The notes: a model not told the origin generated them from the sequence alone. A DNA stretch of 64,000 bases from Oncomelania hupensis (GCA_036898135.1 CM072512.1:24080924-24144923); one strand, 5' to 3'. Positions 1 to 12,909 are shown, numbered from the stretch's first letter. Translations and numbers: made by a program.

Positions 1-374
1 AACTACATATTATAATTGATATTACATAAACACATGAGCTTGAACCTTTCTGTTTTGGATAGTCAATTTTTTTTTATCGGAAGAAAACTCCTCAGATCAG
101 CAGAAAACAGGAGATTACTTCCCTTTGGCAACAAGTCGCTTCTATTGCGTCATAAACTAAAGTAACAATGGTTTAATCTATTATTTTTGTTATATTGACG
201 CTGCTTCACTACTTTGTATAGTACAAGAAAACTACTCTACATTTAAAATAGCCCAAGTCATATGTTACATTAAAGTGATCTCACAGCCAGAAATGAACTA
301 GAAATTGATTAATAATATTAATTATTAGAGTCCTCTATACTAAGTTACAAAAAATCCACTTTGATATCAAGAAG
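1..374. other. AT-rich flank, nothing recognised
   Basis: No coding segment, repeat family or RNA is recognisable upstream of the tRNA-Asp gene. A Pol III gene needs no upstream signals beyond its internal boxes, so no promoter is claimed. Confidence 0.5.
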
Positions 375-446
375 TCCTCGGTAGTATAGTGGTCAGTATC
401 CCCGCCTGTCACGCGGGAGACCGGGGTTCAATTCCCCGCCGGGGAG
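375..446 (+). tRNA. tRNA-Asp (GTC)
   Basis: Complete 72-nt tRNA that delivers aspartate to ribosomes. The acceptor stem pairs TCCTCGG (375-381) with CCGGGGA (439-445), with one T-G wobble, and the discriminator base is G446, as usual for tRNA-Asp. The anticodon stem CCCGC/GCGGG encloses a 7-nt loop with GTC at 408-410. The T arm carries GGTTCAATTCC, a good B box, and the D arm carries TAGTATAGTGG, the A box. No intron and no CCA is encoded, as expected for a eukaryotic nuclear gene. A T-run follows within 15 nt. There is no SINE-like body or TSD around it, so it looks like a true gene and not a retroposon head. Confidence 0.95.
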
Positions 447-837
447 GTCAAAATTTTTTTGTTTCTTTTTGAATCATAATAACTTCTTTATTTTGATAAT
501 TTGTATTTTAAGCAAACATTAAATAGAACGCGAAGCTAATCACATGTATTTATTTATGTATTTCATTTCAAATACTCGTTTATTTATTTAGGTGTACAGT
601 AGGTCTGCCTATTTAAAAAACAACTTTTTTTTTGTTTCGTTTCTTCAAAATTTAATGACAAGAAAGGTAGGCCTAATAGTCAAATTTAGGATAGTGATAG
701 TGATAATTTATGGGCAGCCTAAACTGACACTACACACACACACGCACACGCGCGCGCACACCCACCCACACCCACACACACACAACGCAAAAAACTAAAC
801 ATGACTCAAAGTAGATGAAGAATATGAGATGAGATCA
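447..837. other. Non-coding stretch with a CA/CG array
   Basis: AT-rich sequence with an alternating CA/CG purine-pyrimidine array near 733-784. No gene is seen; the short open frame over the array is repeat-driven. Confidence 0.5.
455..461 (+). terminator. Pol III T-run terminator of tRNA-Asp
   Basis: A run of seven T starts 9 nt after the tRNA 3' end, the standard stop signal of RNA polymerase III. Confidence 0.8.
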
Positions 838-847
838 TAACAATTAG

Positions 848-1131
848 GTAAGGTAGGTAGGTAAGGTAGTCCCATAGCCTTGTGGCCGTAGGGGAGCGTG
901 ATGTTGGAGATCACACTTATCTTGGGCCAGCGTAATGAGGGTGATGCCCAACTCTCTCCCTCGCTGCTTTACCTTCCCCACCCTCAAGAGAGTAGGTACT
1001 CAATCACAGTTGAGTCAACTGGGGGCGTTGTTGTTTGTCGCTTCACACCTTAGCGGTCACCCATCCAAGTGCTAACCGCACCGGACGGTGCTTCACTTTC
1101 GACACAGTAGCGAGTGCTCCAACCACTGCAC
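848..1131 (-). mobile_element. tRNA/5S-chimeric SINE, copy 1
   Basis: Short interspersed element read on the minus strand. Its head has a tRNA-like A box (TAGTGCAGTGGTTGGAGC). A stretch matching the 3' half of 5S rRNA follows, including GGTTAGCACTTGGATGGG and TGACCGC, which span the 5S internal C box. The body runs to a conserved 3' part (ATCACGCTCCCCTACGGCC) and ends in CTTACC-like repeats. Perfect 10-bp direct repeats TAACAATTAG flank it (838-847 and 1132-1141), so it is a retroposed copy and not a 5S gene. The second copy lies at 36,792-37,081. Confidence 0.88.
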
Positions 1132-1141
1132 TAACAATTAG

Positions 1142-1837
1142 ACTAGTTATTTTAAATTAATCTCCAAGTTTTACATTACATTAAGCAAGAAGTGGTAATC
1201 TATTACGTACGACAACAAACGAACAGTAACTGTAATTAACTACTGATAAACCTTTGAATGTTTTAATTTCCTTTTCTAAATTTATACTAACGAACAATTC
1301 CACTAACCTTATTAGTATTAGACTAACATAATTAGTATATGAGGTGACATAAAGGATACACATTATATAAGCTACAGTAAAAATTAAAAAGAAAGCACAC
1401 AAGTAGAGAGCAGAAGGGGAAGGAGGAAGGGGGCGGGGGGTGAGGGAGTGGGCGTAGGTTTGGAACAGTTTCATCTTTGAGTTACGACCGCAAAAAGAAA
1501 TCGATGGAGAACATCCAGTAAATCATGTCAGTTTCAGACAGGGCGCGTGCGTTTCTGTAGCAACAGGAAATTGACACTGACGTTGGAACGTGACTAGGAA
1601 TTAGCACGAGATTTTGTCCATTGTCAGTTGCTACTGAACAGCGTAATATTGTGACACGGTGCATGCACTTATTACTAAGACCCTCGGGTGCTGCGGAAGG
1701 GAGCTAGAATGATGGAATAGGGAGAGAGGATTATATTGGAGATATGCTTCAGTAATAATGTTGATAAGCTAAAAAGAACGATTACACTAAAAGATTTCTG
1801 TCGACCTTCTTGCAAAAAAAATTATAAAGATATAATA
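1142..1837. other. No gene recognised
   Basis: Unique-looking sequence. A G-rich patch at about 1414-1446 could form a G-quadruplex on the plus strand. Open frames here (up to 97 codons) show no family resemblance. Confidence 0.4.
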
Positions 1838-2252
1838 ATCCTATCCTATCCTATCCTATCCTATCCTGTACCGTAACTCGGAGGTCGTAGAGGCACCACA
1901 GATGATCGTTTAACCAGAGTACTCCATCTTTTCCTGTCCTCAGCAACCCCTGATTGTTTTGCTCAGTGTCAAACCAGTCCATTCTCGATTGTTGTCCTCC
2001 CACCTCTTTTTCGGTCTCCCGCTTTTTCTACCTCTTTGCACTGTGCCTTGCAGGATGGCCTTTGCAAGACCTGATGATCTGGTGACGTGGCCATACCATC
2101 GGAGTTTCCGTTTTTTAACCACTGTGAGCGGGTCATCGTGTTGTCCAATGGCTTGTGTGATGGTCTGTCGGACTTCGTCGTTGGTGATGTGCTGTGTATA
2201 GGAAATGCCCAGAAGTCTTCTGATGCTTTGTAATCTTCGTTGTAGATCTGCT
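1838..2252 (-). mobile_element. RTE-like LINE 3' fragment, copy 1
   Basis: Minus-strand remnant of the window's commonest LINE. The translation gives the C-terminal signature RRLLGISYTQHITNDEVRQ, then KRKLRWYGHVTRSSGLAK, then GRPKKRWED, typical of the region after the reverse transcriptase in RTE-type elements. The 3' end carries a short (CCTAT)n tail at 1838-1865, the complement of GGATA. The 5' end is cut where a TAC array begins at 2253. Only about 100 codons survive, so it is a dead 5'-truncated copy. Confidence 0.85.
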
Positions 2253-2256
2253 AATA

Positions 2257-2318
<62 letters not shown>
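2253..2318 (+). repeat. (ACT)n microsatellite
   Basis: About 21 ACT units that abut the truncated 5' end of the RTE-like LINE fragment. Confidence 0.95.
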
Positions 2319-2717
2319 ATGTTCTCTCGAACTTCAGGCAAACGAACTAGATTAATAGGCCTATATTGTTCCTCGTTTGTTCTATTCGCAATTGAGCTTG
2401 GTGTTTTTTTTTGTTGTTTTTGTTGTTGTTGTTGTTGTTTTTGGGGGTGGGGGCGTTTTTTTTAAAAATTTTATTTACTTTCTAATTATGTTCAGCCCAA
2501 TTCAATGCAATATTAATTGTCGCAGTTAATGTAAACTTATCACAGGTAAATTAAGTATGCTCCATTTTTTTTTTTACACGCTGTCTAATCACATTTCAAT
2601 AATGTCGTGTTACATTTATATCGCGTACTTCTCGTCCATTATCATAAGATCGCCACAAACACACATACACTAACACACACACGCACAGGCACACACACAC
2701 AGACACACCCACACATA

Positions 2718-2762
<45 letters not shown>

Positions 2763-3022
2763 TTCATGTACATAATTTTGCTCTTTGCGCTACCTGCTAT
2801 TTAGTACTGGCCTATCTTGTGCTTGCCATTAGCCTGTACTAGTTTTCACCATATCAACAGCTCTTCCCAATACTCAGTTCATGAATTCAGTTATTTTGCA
2901 AGTTGCTACAGTGTTCTGTTGACGGCTAGTTCACGGATTAAGTTAAATTGCTAGTTGGCAGACAGTCACAGGCGTCCGTATGCGGATTGTCTTCAATGTA
3001 GTATATCATACACTAGTGGTTT
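2319..3022. other. Non-coding stretch with GTT and CA arrays
   Basis: Contains a GTT array near 2419-2440 and a CA array (2641-2759, pure from about 2721). Nothing else is recognised. Confidence 0.5.
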
Positions 3023-3034
3023 TGTACCCTGGCA

Positions 3035-3738
3035 CCCCTTGGGGTCATGAGCAATCTTGCCACTGTAGATTGTTCTAACCTATAAAGGGTACAGTGAAAG
3101 CCCCAGTTGAAAACCTGTCTTGCCTTTGTAGGCATGACAAATTAACTGCGGCAACAGTTCCCCCCGTTGGAGTGCCGGGGGTTTCAGTATAAATAGTATC
3201 CCCACTTTCTGGAAATTTAGTGCTTTAAATTCCCACTGTCGCTGTCTTCCTCATTTGCTCTTTCCCATTCCCGATCTGTCCTACCACTCTGCTATACTAT
3301 ATTCTTCTTCGCTAGATCAATGACCTACCTTTTTTCTTGAAAACTCTTCCTGGACAAGACTCCTTGTTTGTGTATGAGGTCTGTTGGATCAGCTTGGGAA
3401 TGTTGGACGCTTTCTGCCGGGTGGTCACTAGGGCTTCCTATGAATGTACTATTTAGCACTATAGGCATTTTATATGTATGTTTTTTTGTTGATGATTTAT
3501 AATGATGTTTGTATTCTATTTTGTTTTTGTAATCGGGGAGTTCGCGTAGTTGAGGTCAACCCTCAGCCGTCCCTCGCGTGGGATGTCTTTATTGTAAAGT
3601 GACTGGCCGGTGGAGGGCATTCAATTTTCCCACTGGGGTTGTTTCAACAGATCTTTTATGCGGATCGGGGGTTGTCCGGTCCTGATTTGGCTCGGAAGAG
3701 TCCGCTGGACCTAAAGCAATAATAAATCAATCAATCAA
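3035..3738 (+). mobile_element. R700 retroposon, full-length copy 1
   Basis: A 704-bp non-coding dispersed repeat found three times at length in this window. It begins CCCCTTGGGGTCATGAGC and ends CTGGACCTAAAGCAATAA followed by (AATC)n. Perfect 12-bp direct repeats TGTACCCTGGCA (3023-3034 and 3739-3750) flank it. The TSD, the short-repeat 3' tail and 5'-truncated siblings elsewhere indicate LINE-driven retroposition. It has no open frame and no clear tRNA, 7SL or 5S head. It may be an unusually long SINE or a non-autonomous LINE derivative. Confidence 0.85.
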
Positions 3739-3788
3739 TGTACCCTGGCAAGCCAGGGACACAGGTTGCTGTTTAAAATGTAGACAGA

Positions 3789-4822
3789 GGGTGGAATTCA
3801 TGGCCAGTTAAATTATAGGCGATGGTTAACGTTACCAACATTGGTTTTGTAACCAACAATGGTATCGTTAACCATCGTTTAGCAGATCGCTATTCATGAG
3901 CGAGTGTCCACGCATTGTTACTTAACCAAGGCTATTTTTGGGCTGTGCGGGAATATCCGTAAGGGGGCATAATTTAAGCAGCTGTTTTCCTTCTTTCGTC
4001 AACAAAATAGGCCTATAACCCATCGGAATCGTGCAGCCGCACGATTAAAGTCTGGCAATGGTGGCGTGATTAGCAAGCCTACCGACAGCATGCTGGATAT
4101 CATAGTGAGCAAGGAGAGCGAGCTTTTTGTTGGGGTGAAAGGAGAGAAATCACTTTTGATCACTTTGTAGTTTGTAATGTTAGGCCTACATTTTGTTTTT
4201 AGACTTAGGTGTCAATTTCTGCCGTTTCTGGGTAGTTTGGAACTTGAAATGTTGTCTTTATTTCGTAGGGTTGCATTACCCTACGAGTATAAACTATACA
4301 GATACACAATAAGCCTACACATCACCAGTCAAAATCCAACAACAATATTTTAATAATAATAATATTAACCCGTTTTATTAATATGACAGATTATTAAAGG
4401 TGCCAGAGGCATAAAAACAAAGAGTGAGACACACATGTAAAAGTGGTGACAAAACGCCTTGCCGATCACACAGTTTCAGTCTGTCTACCGCGTTCGTTAA
4501 CGTGATGATATCATGCCGACGAAAACGAAATTTTGATACCAGTTCCACATCATCAAATTTGTCAAGTGGATTACTTCTGTCGCGAAATACTCTCTCTCTC
4601 CTCGGAGCTCGTCTCTGTCGAAGTTGCCACCAAACGATGGCCGCCATTTTTAACCAGTGTTCCATTGGTTATCGGGTGGTGCCCCCTCCGTTAAAATAAC
4701 CATGGTTAGCAACCGTCGTTAACTCTGCTAAGGCCTCATGAATTTAAAATTTCCAGCTTAACCAACGTCGTTAATTTTACCAACATTGGTTAAGCCTTAA
4801 CCAACGGTCATGAATACCACCC
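3789..4822 (-). mobile_element. Internally deleted PIF/Harbinger-like DNA transposon
   Basis: A 1,034-bp element with matching ends: GGGTGGAATTCATGGCC at the left and its complement-type GGGTGGTATTCATGACC read inward from 4822. A 3-bp AGA duplication flanks it (3786-3788 and 4823-4825), and PIF/Harbinger elements make 3-bp duplications. ACCAACATTGGTTA-type motifs recur near both ends and may be transposase binding sites. It encodes only the N-terminal part of a HARBI1-like transposase, so it is non-autonomous. Confidence 0.75.
4378..4665 (-). pseudogene. Truncated HARBI1-like transposase N-terminus
   Basis: A 95-codon frame reading inward from the right terminal repeat. Residues ~24-75 (RVFRDRSNPLDKFDDVELV, then KFRFRRHDIITLT) and then LSPLLHVCLTLCFYASGTF match the conserved start of PIF/Harbinger transposases, which bind and cut the transposon ends. 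The catalytic DDE region is missing: the frame stops right after the ASGTF segment and the rest appears deleted. Family assignment is by eye but the motif spacing fits well. A product from this frame would not be an active nuclease. Confidence 0.8.
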
Positions 4823-4857
4823 AGAGAGACTACTGTTGTCTGCGAGTTTCATTTGGA

Positions 4858-5394
4858 CGATGATACCTCCCCATATCCCCCTTGATACCTCCCCATACCC
4901 CCCCATGATATCTCCCCGTCCCCCCCCATGATGCCTGGCCCCATACCCCCTTGATACCTCCCCGAACCCACTTGATACCTCCCCATACACCCTTGATACC
5001 TTCCGTACACCCCTTGTAACCTACCTGTACCCTCCTTGATACTTCCCCGTTGATCGTTTCGCAGGTATGGATGAAAGGTTGTTGTTGTTTGTAGATTATA
5101 GTCACACGACACTTTCGCATATAAATGACTACTGGACCGATTTATACTGACACCAGCGGGCCAGTTGTTGGTAAAGGGGAAAATAATATGATCACACGTT
5201 GACCAATCCGGGATTCGAACCAGCGACCTTTCGGTTACTAGCAAGACGCTCTTACCAACTGAGCTACCCGGCCCCGGATGAAAGGAATCGACCATCACCC
5301 TTATATATACCCGTATCCCCGTTTGCCTACCCATGCCCCTTTAAACCTACCCGTAGCCCCCTTTTACCTACGCGTACCACCCCATCCCGATCCT

Positions 5395-5395
<1 letters not shown>
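4858..5395. repeat. Degenerate C-rich minisatellite
   Basis: Units close to TTGATACCTCCCCATACCCC repeat with drift from 4858 to about 5050 and continue in weaker form from about 5286 to 5395. The tRNA-SINE at 5079-5275 splits the array. Short open frames across it are repeat-driven. Confidence 0.7.
5079..5275 (-). mobile_element. tRNA-derived SINE family A, copy 1
   Basis: A 197-bp SINE on the minus strand. The tRNA-like head has TAGCTCAGTTGGTAAGAGCG (A box) and GGTTCGAATCCCG (B box), nearest in look to tRNA-Lys but with a degraded acceptor stem. The body includes CTGGCCCGCTGGTGTCAG and the tail is GTTTGT/AAC-like. A perfect 10-bp TSD GGATGAAAGG flanks it (5069-5078 and 5276-5285). The sister copy is at 52,429-52,632. 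Confidence 0.9.
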
Positions 5396-5796
<401 letters not shown>

Positions 5797-5855
5797 AGGT
5801 AAAAAGCCTAAATTAAAAAGAAAAATATCCATATTGTAGTGTAAAAAAAAATAAA

Positions 5856-5935
5856 TTATGGCCCGCGTGAGATTTGAACTTGGGTCGACCTGCACGGTTG
5901 GCGAACGTTTTACTAAGTAAGCTACCAAGGCTTCC
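5856..5935 (-). mobile_element. tRNA-like SINE head, degenerate
   Basis: The minus strand reads GGTAGCTTACTTAGTAAAACG (a weak A box) and AAGTTCAAATCTCACGC (a B-box-like T arm), ending in GGGCCATAATTTATT. The spacing fits a tRNA-derived SINE head. No TSD was found and no sister copy is in the window. Confidence 0.55.
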
Positions 5936-6222
5936 TAGAAAAATCATCAATTTTTTGGTCTATATGGGAAAACATGCTGAAACCTCAATTTGATTTTTAA
6001 TGGAAGCGCGCGGAATGAGGCTATTGCAGTTTGTGGACATTTTGTTTATTTATTTATCTCAGAAACAGTTAAACGTTCGGTAAGGAAATGTCAGCTATAA
6101 CGATTTCGCTGGTTTTGAGCACACAGCAGGCCGATCCGCAGCGACCAGCACCTGCCCAGATCAGCGTCCATACCGGACAAACTTTATAGTAGAGGCGAAG
6201 AAGGACTTCCGGCTAAGCAATT

Positions 6223-6352
<130 letters not shown>

Positions 6353-6428
6353 CGTTATTGTATAAGCGCGCGTGTCCATGAACTGGCGCCCGTGGTAGAC
6401 AGTGTTCTTTTAACGGATATTTAATGAA

Positions 6429-6580
<152 letters not shown>

Positions 6581-6782
6581 CGATAACTATAATAATAATT
6601 CAGTTATTTTGCTAGCTCCTAGTGTTACGTTGATGCTAACAATGCCCCCAAGCGCTCGACAAAGGCTCGTTTTGGTAAGCCCGTTAGCACAAGCCTTGAC
6701 ACGTAATGTGTATTATTCATTGGTGTGAAAGGACACTTGTCATTGCACAAAATCATCATCTTTATTACACAGTTTTATAGCT

Positions 6783-7405
<623 letters not shown>

Positions 7406-7407
<2 letters not shown>

Positions 7408-8050
7408 GTGATGTCAAGTCGTCAACAAATCTATATTAACCACAATGGAGAATTCATTAATGACATTGCGCCTCAGAGAATAAGAAAAAGAGAACAGGGA
7501 AAAAAGCACACTTAAAAAACAAATAGAATAATACATAAAATCATTATCACACACAATATCTTCCCATTATTTCTTATTACTAACGCACAAACGCCCACAA
7601 AATAAATTTACAATTAATTTCATTTGCCTGACAGAACAATTCATATCATGCTATTACAATTGAGATAACTTTCCAATCAGTATTGACACAAGATATACTT
7701 GTGGTATTGATAGTTTGAGGGTATGAACATAATATATAATAGTATTAATGTATGTGAATATTGTGTGTGTGTGTGTGTGTTTGTGTGCACTTTGTGTGTG
7801 TGTATGCGTGTGTGTGAGAGAGAGTGTTCTTTGGGGTTATTGTTTCTTTATATCCTATAAAAACATAATAGCTTCATTTGTTATCGGTACCAGGTGGATG
7901 TCATAAAGTAACATTGTGATGATGTAATCTTAAGTAGCAATCAATATTATTGCAATGTCCCATGCAATATGGGACTTTCTGTACAGCTAATTGGAGGAAA
8001 GCCTTTTAGAATTTGAGACAACCACTTACATCTTGACAATATGACGAGAG
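7406..8050. other. No gene recognised
   Basis: AT-rich unique sequence with a short TG tract at 7764-7815. No motif of any family is seen. Confidence 0.4.
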
Positions 8051-8131
<81 letters not shown>

Positions 8132-8143
8132 TTAATAATAATA

Positions 8144-8212
<69 letters not shown>

Positions 8213-8225
8213 ATGATGATGATGA

Positions 8226-8294
<69 letters not shown>

Positions 8295-8312
8295 TACTAC
8301 TACTACTACTAT
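8051..8312. repeat. AAT/ATT/ACT compound microsatellite
   Basis: AAT (8051-8142) switches to ATT (8143-8212), then a short GAT block, then ACT (8228-8310). Over 250 bp of near-perfect trinucleotides, with a self-complementary AAT/ATT junction. Confidence 0.95.
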
Positions 8313-8461
8313 TACTATTGTTGATGTATGTGGGATGGGTGGGCGTGAGTGCGAGTGTGTCGTTTAAATTTAAAGTCTATGAACAATTCCATGATGGTAA
8401 TGACATATCGGATTTTATCAACAAAAGGTTTCTTTTCATTGTTTTTATAGCCTCGGTAGTC

Positions 8462-9014
8462 GTTGAAGCCCATTTGGAAAGAGAGGACCATCAGTCTACA
8501 TTCCAAAGTAAGACTGCTGCGCTCCCTTGTCATCTCCATCTTCCTATATGCTTGCGAAGCATGGACCCTCACAGCAGATCTCCAACGAAGAATACAAAGC
8601 ATGGAAATGAGGTGCTACAGAAGACTTCTGGGCATTTCCTATACCCAACACATCACCAACGACGAAGTCCGACAGACCATCACACAAGCCATTGGACAAC
8701 ACGATGACCTGCTCACAGTGGTGAAGAAACGGAAACTCCGATGGTATGGCCACGTCACCAGATCCTCAGGCCTTGCAAAGACCATTATGCAAGGCACAGT
8801 GCAAGGAGGTAGAAGAAGAGGGAGACCGAAAAAGAGGTGGGAAGACAACATTCAAGAATGGACTGGTTTGAGACTGAACGAAACAGTCAGGGCTGCTGAG
8901 GACTGAGAAAGATGGAAAATGCTGGTTAAACGATCATCTGTGGTGCCCCTATGACCTCCGGGTTACGGGACAGGATAGGATAGGATAGGATAGGATAGGA
9001 TAGGATAGGATAGG
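8462..9014 (+). mobile_element. RTE-like LINE 3' fragment, copy 2
   Basis: Plus-strand copy with an open frame of 147 codons (8463-8906). The order is ISLHSKVRLLRSLVISIFLY, YACEAWTLTADLQRRIQSM, RRLLGISYTQHITNDEVRQ, RKLRWYGHVTRSSGLAK and GRPKKRWEDNIQEWTGLRL. This is the segment C-terminal to the reverse transcriptase in RTE-type LINEs. A stop interrupts the conserved end at 8904-8906. The 3' UTR ends in about nine GGATA units (8969-9014). The catalytic domains are absent, so the copy is dead. Confidence 0.88.
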
Positions 9015-9150
9015 CGCTTTTATCAGCTCAAAGAGATGCTCACGTTGTTGGATGAAGTCAGGATCGAACCTAAGCTGCCCGTTGCGCAAACTCAGTGCAG
9101 GTTGCGCATTAGATACCCAATTAACCTATGACTGTGATATTGTACTATGA
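9015..9150 (-). mobile_element. SINE family C, degenerate copy
   Basis: The minus strand has GGTTCGATCCTGAC (B box) followed by GCATCTCTTTGAGCTGATAAAAGCGC, the family C 3' signature. It abuts the GGATA tail of the preceding LINE. The A-box region is decayed. Confidence 0.6.
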
Positions 9151-11680
9151 CACGTCAACTCTTTTAAGAACCCTTCTGGACAGCAATCCAAAATTAATAG
9201 ACAGGTATATAAATAGGACGATTAGATTTCATTTTATCAGAATTGCACTGGCGTACCCCACGCACTGATTGTTTGAATTATGAAGGAAGAGGCGTGGAAT
9301 AGGCCGCGGGGCCTAACCTTAAGCTTCTATCTACTAAACGGAACTCACAGAAAACGTTTTATGTCGCCTGTCGCATGAGGAAAGAAGGCGACACGAGAAG
9401 TCGATGCAGATGATGGTATGATGGTGGAGTGAGAAGAGAAGGGTGGGTGTGGGAAGGGGTGGGGGGAGGAAACGCTGTCTAAAGAGATAAAAGCACCACA
9501 GTAAGTCACCTCTTATAAGAAAACAATATTTTCCGGATGGTCGGGCTATGGCGTGCATGCACAGTAAGTGTGTGTTTGTGTTTGGAGGTTAAGAAGCAGG
9601 TGCGGAACAAGGTGGCGGTGAAAGGAATGGCAAATTTGAGGAGGGTTGGAGAGTGGGAGGTGGGGGCCAAACACATGCCTGACTGTAAGTTAAGTGTTAA
9701 ATGTTGTAAATGCTTACTGATCACCAACTAGAAAACGGGTTGTGGTAGATCTAATCGATATCTGGGTCTGATCGATACAGAGCCGAGTCTAGTGTGTACT
9801 TAACGGTACCAGTAGTCTTGGCTGATCGCTTTCTAATTCCCCAGCCGCTCCGCTAAAATAATCAAACTACAACAAAGGTTGGTGGCTTTGGAGACAGAAG
9901 CAGCGTCCGCTGTGTTACCGTAACATATAACATTAAGTTATCCAAAGGAAACTCGACATATTGAATGATTTATGCTACTGCTATTTCTACCAGCCGCATA
10001 ATGTTGGGATGGGTTATGGTTCGACTAAAGGTGAATGAAATAAAGCACCCACACGACACTCCCCAAAAGGCAAATATGAACAAGTGGTTTTGATGAAGCA
10101 TTTAAGCACACACTTAAAACTTAACTACTGAGCCCGCACTAATCAAACATTAATTTCGTACATTAATATGAATGTTAAGTCATTATTGTATATTCATTGG
10201 AACTAGATATAGTGACTTAAAATTTAACAGCTCATCCACTTCTGCAGATTAATCCACGCCAACCGGTCGTTCCATAAATTGTTATTAATAAGTGCAATCA
10301 ATTACAGTACTTTCACGACAAACACCCTCTCTAAACTTAAACAACAACAACAAACAAACAAACTAGGCAGCTCACACCCCCCATATTTATATAGCATTGC
10401 TTATCAAACATGATTACTTTAAAAACAACAGCATAAAAGAAGATTCAGGTCAGGTGTCCGGGGACACTAAGCTTAGATAACTAACCAACCAACCAAACAA
10501 CCAACCAACCAACCAGGTTTCTTGATAATCATCATAAGCACTCTATATTAACCCCCAAACACCAGCTCAACCACCCTGCCTAATTTTGCAGTGCATTCCT
10601 TTACATTCATTCATGTTTTTTAAACAATTTAAAAGCAGTTACAATACAGTACCCTTTCTGAACTACTTGACAAGCGGTTCAAATACCCCCGCATTATTTG
10701 TGTACCGCATTCTTTGGCCCTTTTCGCTCCATTATTCAAATTGTTTCACTATCTTTAGACTAGGCCTTGTTGTGTCAAGTACACACAGACCGCAAGCCCC
10801 GCTGCTGCACTGCGACACACCACTGCGATCGATCAACGAATTGACCCACCGTCTTAAAACATATCACAACACTATTTTTGTGGCCAACATGGCCGCCGCT
10901 GAGCATTTCTTAGTCTGTCTGCACTTGACTGGCTACATCTCAGTAATCTTGCCGCGTGTGTATGTCACGGCGTCACCGCAGAATTGTCACGGCGTCACCG
11001 CAGAAATAATTCTTCATAAGCGCCCCCCCCACCCTCCACCCCCTTCCCCCTCGTCTTCTTTTCCCCCACCTACCTCTTTCCATCCCCCTCTTTCTTCTTA
11101 TAATATTATTGACGTGTATTATATTTTTATTTAAAAGAAGCAATTGCTTTTTTTTTTAATCTTTTTTTAATGAAAGCTGAATGCAAGTTTTACATTGATT
11201 TAATTTAATTGCGCAGTTACAGGAGCTGTGGAGTTCTGTGGAGAAAGGAACGTAATGTCATGTTAATAAACCTGTTGGTATCACAAGCAACTGGACTGAA
11301 ACTCAGACAATTAAATCAGAAATTGCGAACAGCGTAATGGAAGCCCTAGGTGGCTTGAGATAAAAAAAAAAAAAGCGTCAAATGAATAACAAACAACACA
11401 AAATCTATTTACCCTCGAGTTTTAACTTACGAAGTTAGGAGAAGAACCATTGTAACTAACAATACCATCTAAGGTAGAGGCCACCATCTTAGTCTCATTG
11501 ATGTTAACACTGTGAGTGCTCTCAAAACAATACACCGACGGTAAGCTATATAGTTTGCAAATGCGCTTCTAATAATATGCAAAAGTTAACAAATGTTAAA
11601 ATAATTATATTAAAGTTTAGAGTATTCACAAGTGAACAGATTTTTTAAAACGTCTTAGGCGTAATAAACGTAATGGTCCT
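9151..11680. other. Long stretch without a recognised gene
   Basis: Contains an AACC/ACCA array near 10,475-10,517, a 22-23-bp tandem duplication (GTCACGGCGTCACCGCAGAA) at about 10,963-11,006 and a C-rich pyrimidine patch at 11,022-11,098. The 182-codon open frame at 10,586-11,134 has no recognisable domain and a proline/serine-rich, low-complexity end, so it is not called. Confidence 0.45.
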
Positions 11681-11691
11681 GTTCTTTAAAT

Positions 11692-11874
11692 AGCGCACAT
11701 AACTGCCACAAGAAGCTGCTCAAGGAGCTGGCCGAAGCCAGGCTTGAACCCAGTCTGACCACGACGACAACTTGTTGCTTGCTGGGCACTGTCCGACGCA
11801 TTGGACCACTGAGTCATTCCGCGCAAATTAATATAGATTGTTCTATTGACTGCATCTTGCAAGAGCGCTGCTGA
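11692..11874 (-). mobile_element. tRNA-derived SINE family C, reference copy
   Basis: A 183-bp SINE on the minus strand with perfect 11-bp TSDs GTTCTTTAAAT (11,681-11,691 and 11,875-11,885). TGACTCAGTGGTCCAATGCG is the A box and GGGTTCAAGCCTGG the B box. The 3' part CGGCCAGCTCCTTGAGCAGC is the family signature, ending in GTGCGCTA. Related pieces lie at 6429, 9015, 15,998 and 50,935. Confidence 0.88.
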
Positions 11875-11885
11875 GTTCTTTAAAT

Positions 11886-12909
11886 GTTTCATGTCGTCCT
11901 GTTTCTCATCAATTTGGCGGAAGCTGACTGTTTTATGTAGCTTCTACGGCGCCGTAAATTCAGTTCTTTTTGGTTTTCTGCAGACACTACTCGACGAAAA
12001 GAGGAAAGTCAAGGAAGTCCCAGACAGCAAAGAGAGAGAAAATAGGAAAAGGAGTGGAGGGCTGGATGGAGAGAGGGTGGAAAGGGGGAGGGAGGAAGAG
12101 AGAGCAGAGAGTGAGAGAAAAATAGAGAGAGTGTCCATGAAGATAACAGTAGAGACAAACAAACAGACAGACAGACAGTCTGACAAACAGCGACAGTGAG
12201 ACACACACAGGGACAGACACTCATACAGGTACACAGAGAGAAACAAAGAACAACAGAGACTGGCTTTAAACATATGCTACACAGACTGAATCATCTGCTG
12301 TTGCCATGTCTTGGGTTAAGTCTGTAGTTTATAGATCCACCACTACCATTCATGCCAAGGGGGAGCAGATTGTTGCCGTGCTGTTAGTGACGTAGGCTAC
12401 GCAAGCATCGTCTAGGAAGCCTTCAAGATGCGATCCAGTGGAGAATTTCTTCCAAGTAAACAAAGATAAATGCGTGTGTGTGCGTTTGTGTATGTATGTG
12501 AGTAAGAGAGCGAGAAAAAATGAAGACAGAGAGAGAGGAGAGAGAGAGAGAGAGAGAGAGAGTTTATTCAATAAGGTCATGATAGCCCCATATGAAGCGC
12601 TGTGCACATTACGAAAATAACAACAACCATCGGTATAACAAAACAAAAACAAAAACCAAGAAAAAAAGGGGTCAAATCTTTTTCAGGTATTTTTTTTCAA
12701 ACGCTTAAATTCAAAACACATATAAAGAGCTAGAGTTCTTAACCCTGTCACACTGTCGTGTAGAGCGGAGCAGGCTTAACTGAAAAGCAGAAGGGTACAT
12801 ATAATATTTAGGTAAGATTAAACCACTTCTGAAGTCACTCGGGGCTGGAGCTGCGCATAAATTTTATAGTTATATTTACATGTAACATTTATAGCATTCT
12901 AAATATCAA
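11886..12909. other. Low-complexity stretch, no gene
   Basis: Purine-rich GA/CA sequence (12,000-12,250), with a GA array at 12,528-12,562. The 117-codon frame at 11,846-12,199 is a simple-sequence artefact. Confidence 0.5.

Noticed and set aside
848..1131. A 5S rRNA gene
   Set aside because: Only the 3' half of 5S matches, the 5' half is replaced, and TSDs flank the unit.
5199..5280. A true tRNA gene on the minus strand (and its twin at 52,433)
   Set aside because: A and B boxes are good, but the acceptor stem does not pair, a shared body follows, and TSDs flank both copies: these are SINEs.
10586..11134. 182-codon frame as a possible gene
   Set aside because: No recognisable domain, a low-complexity proline/serine end from a C-rich patch, and a 23-bp tandem duplication inside; it looks like chance.
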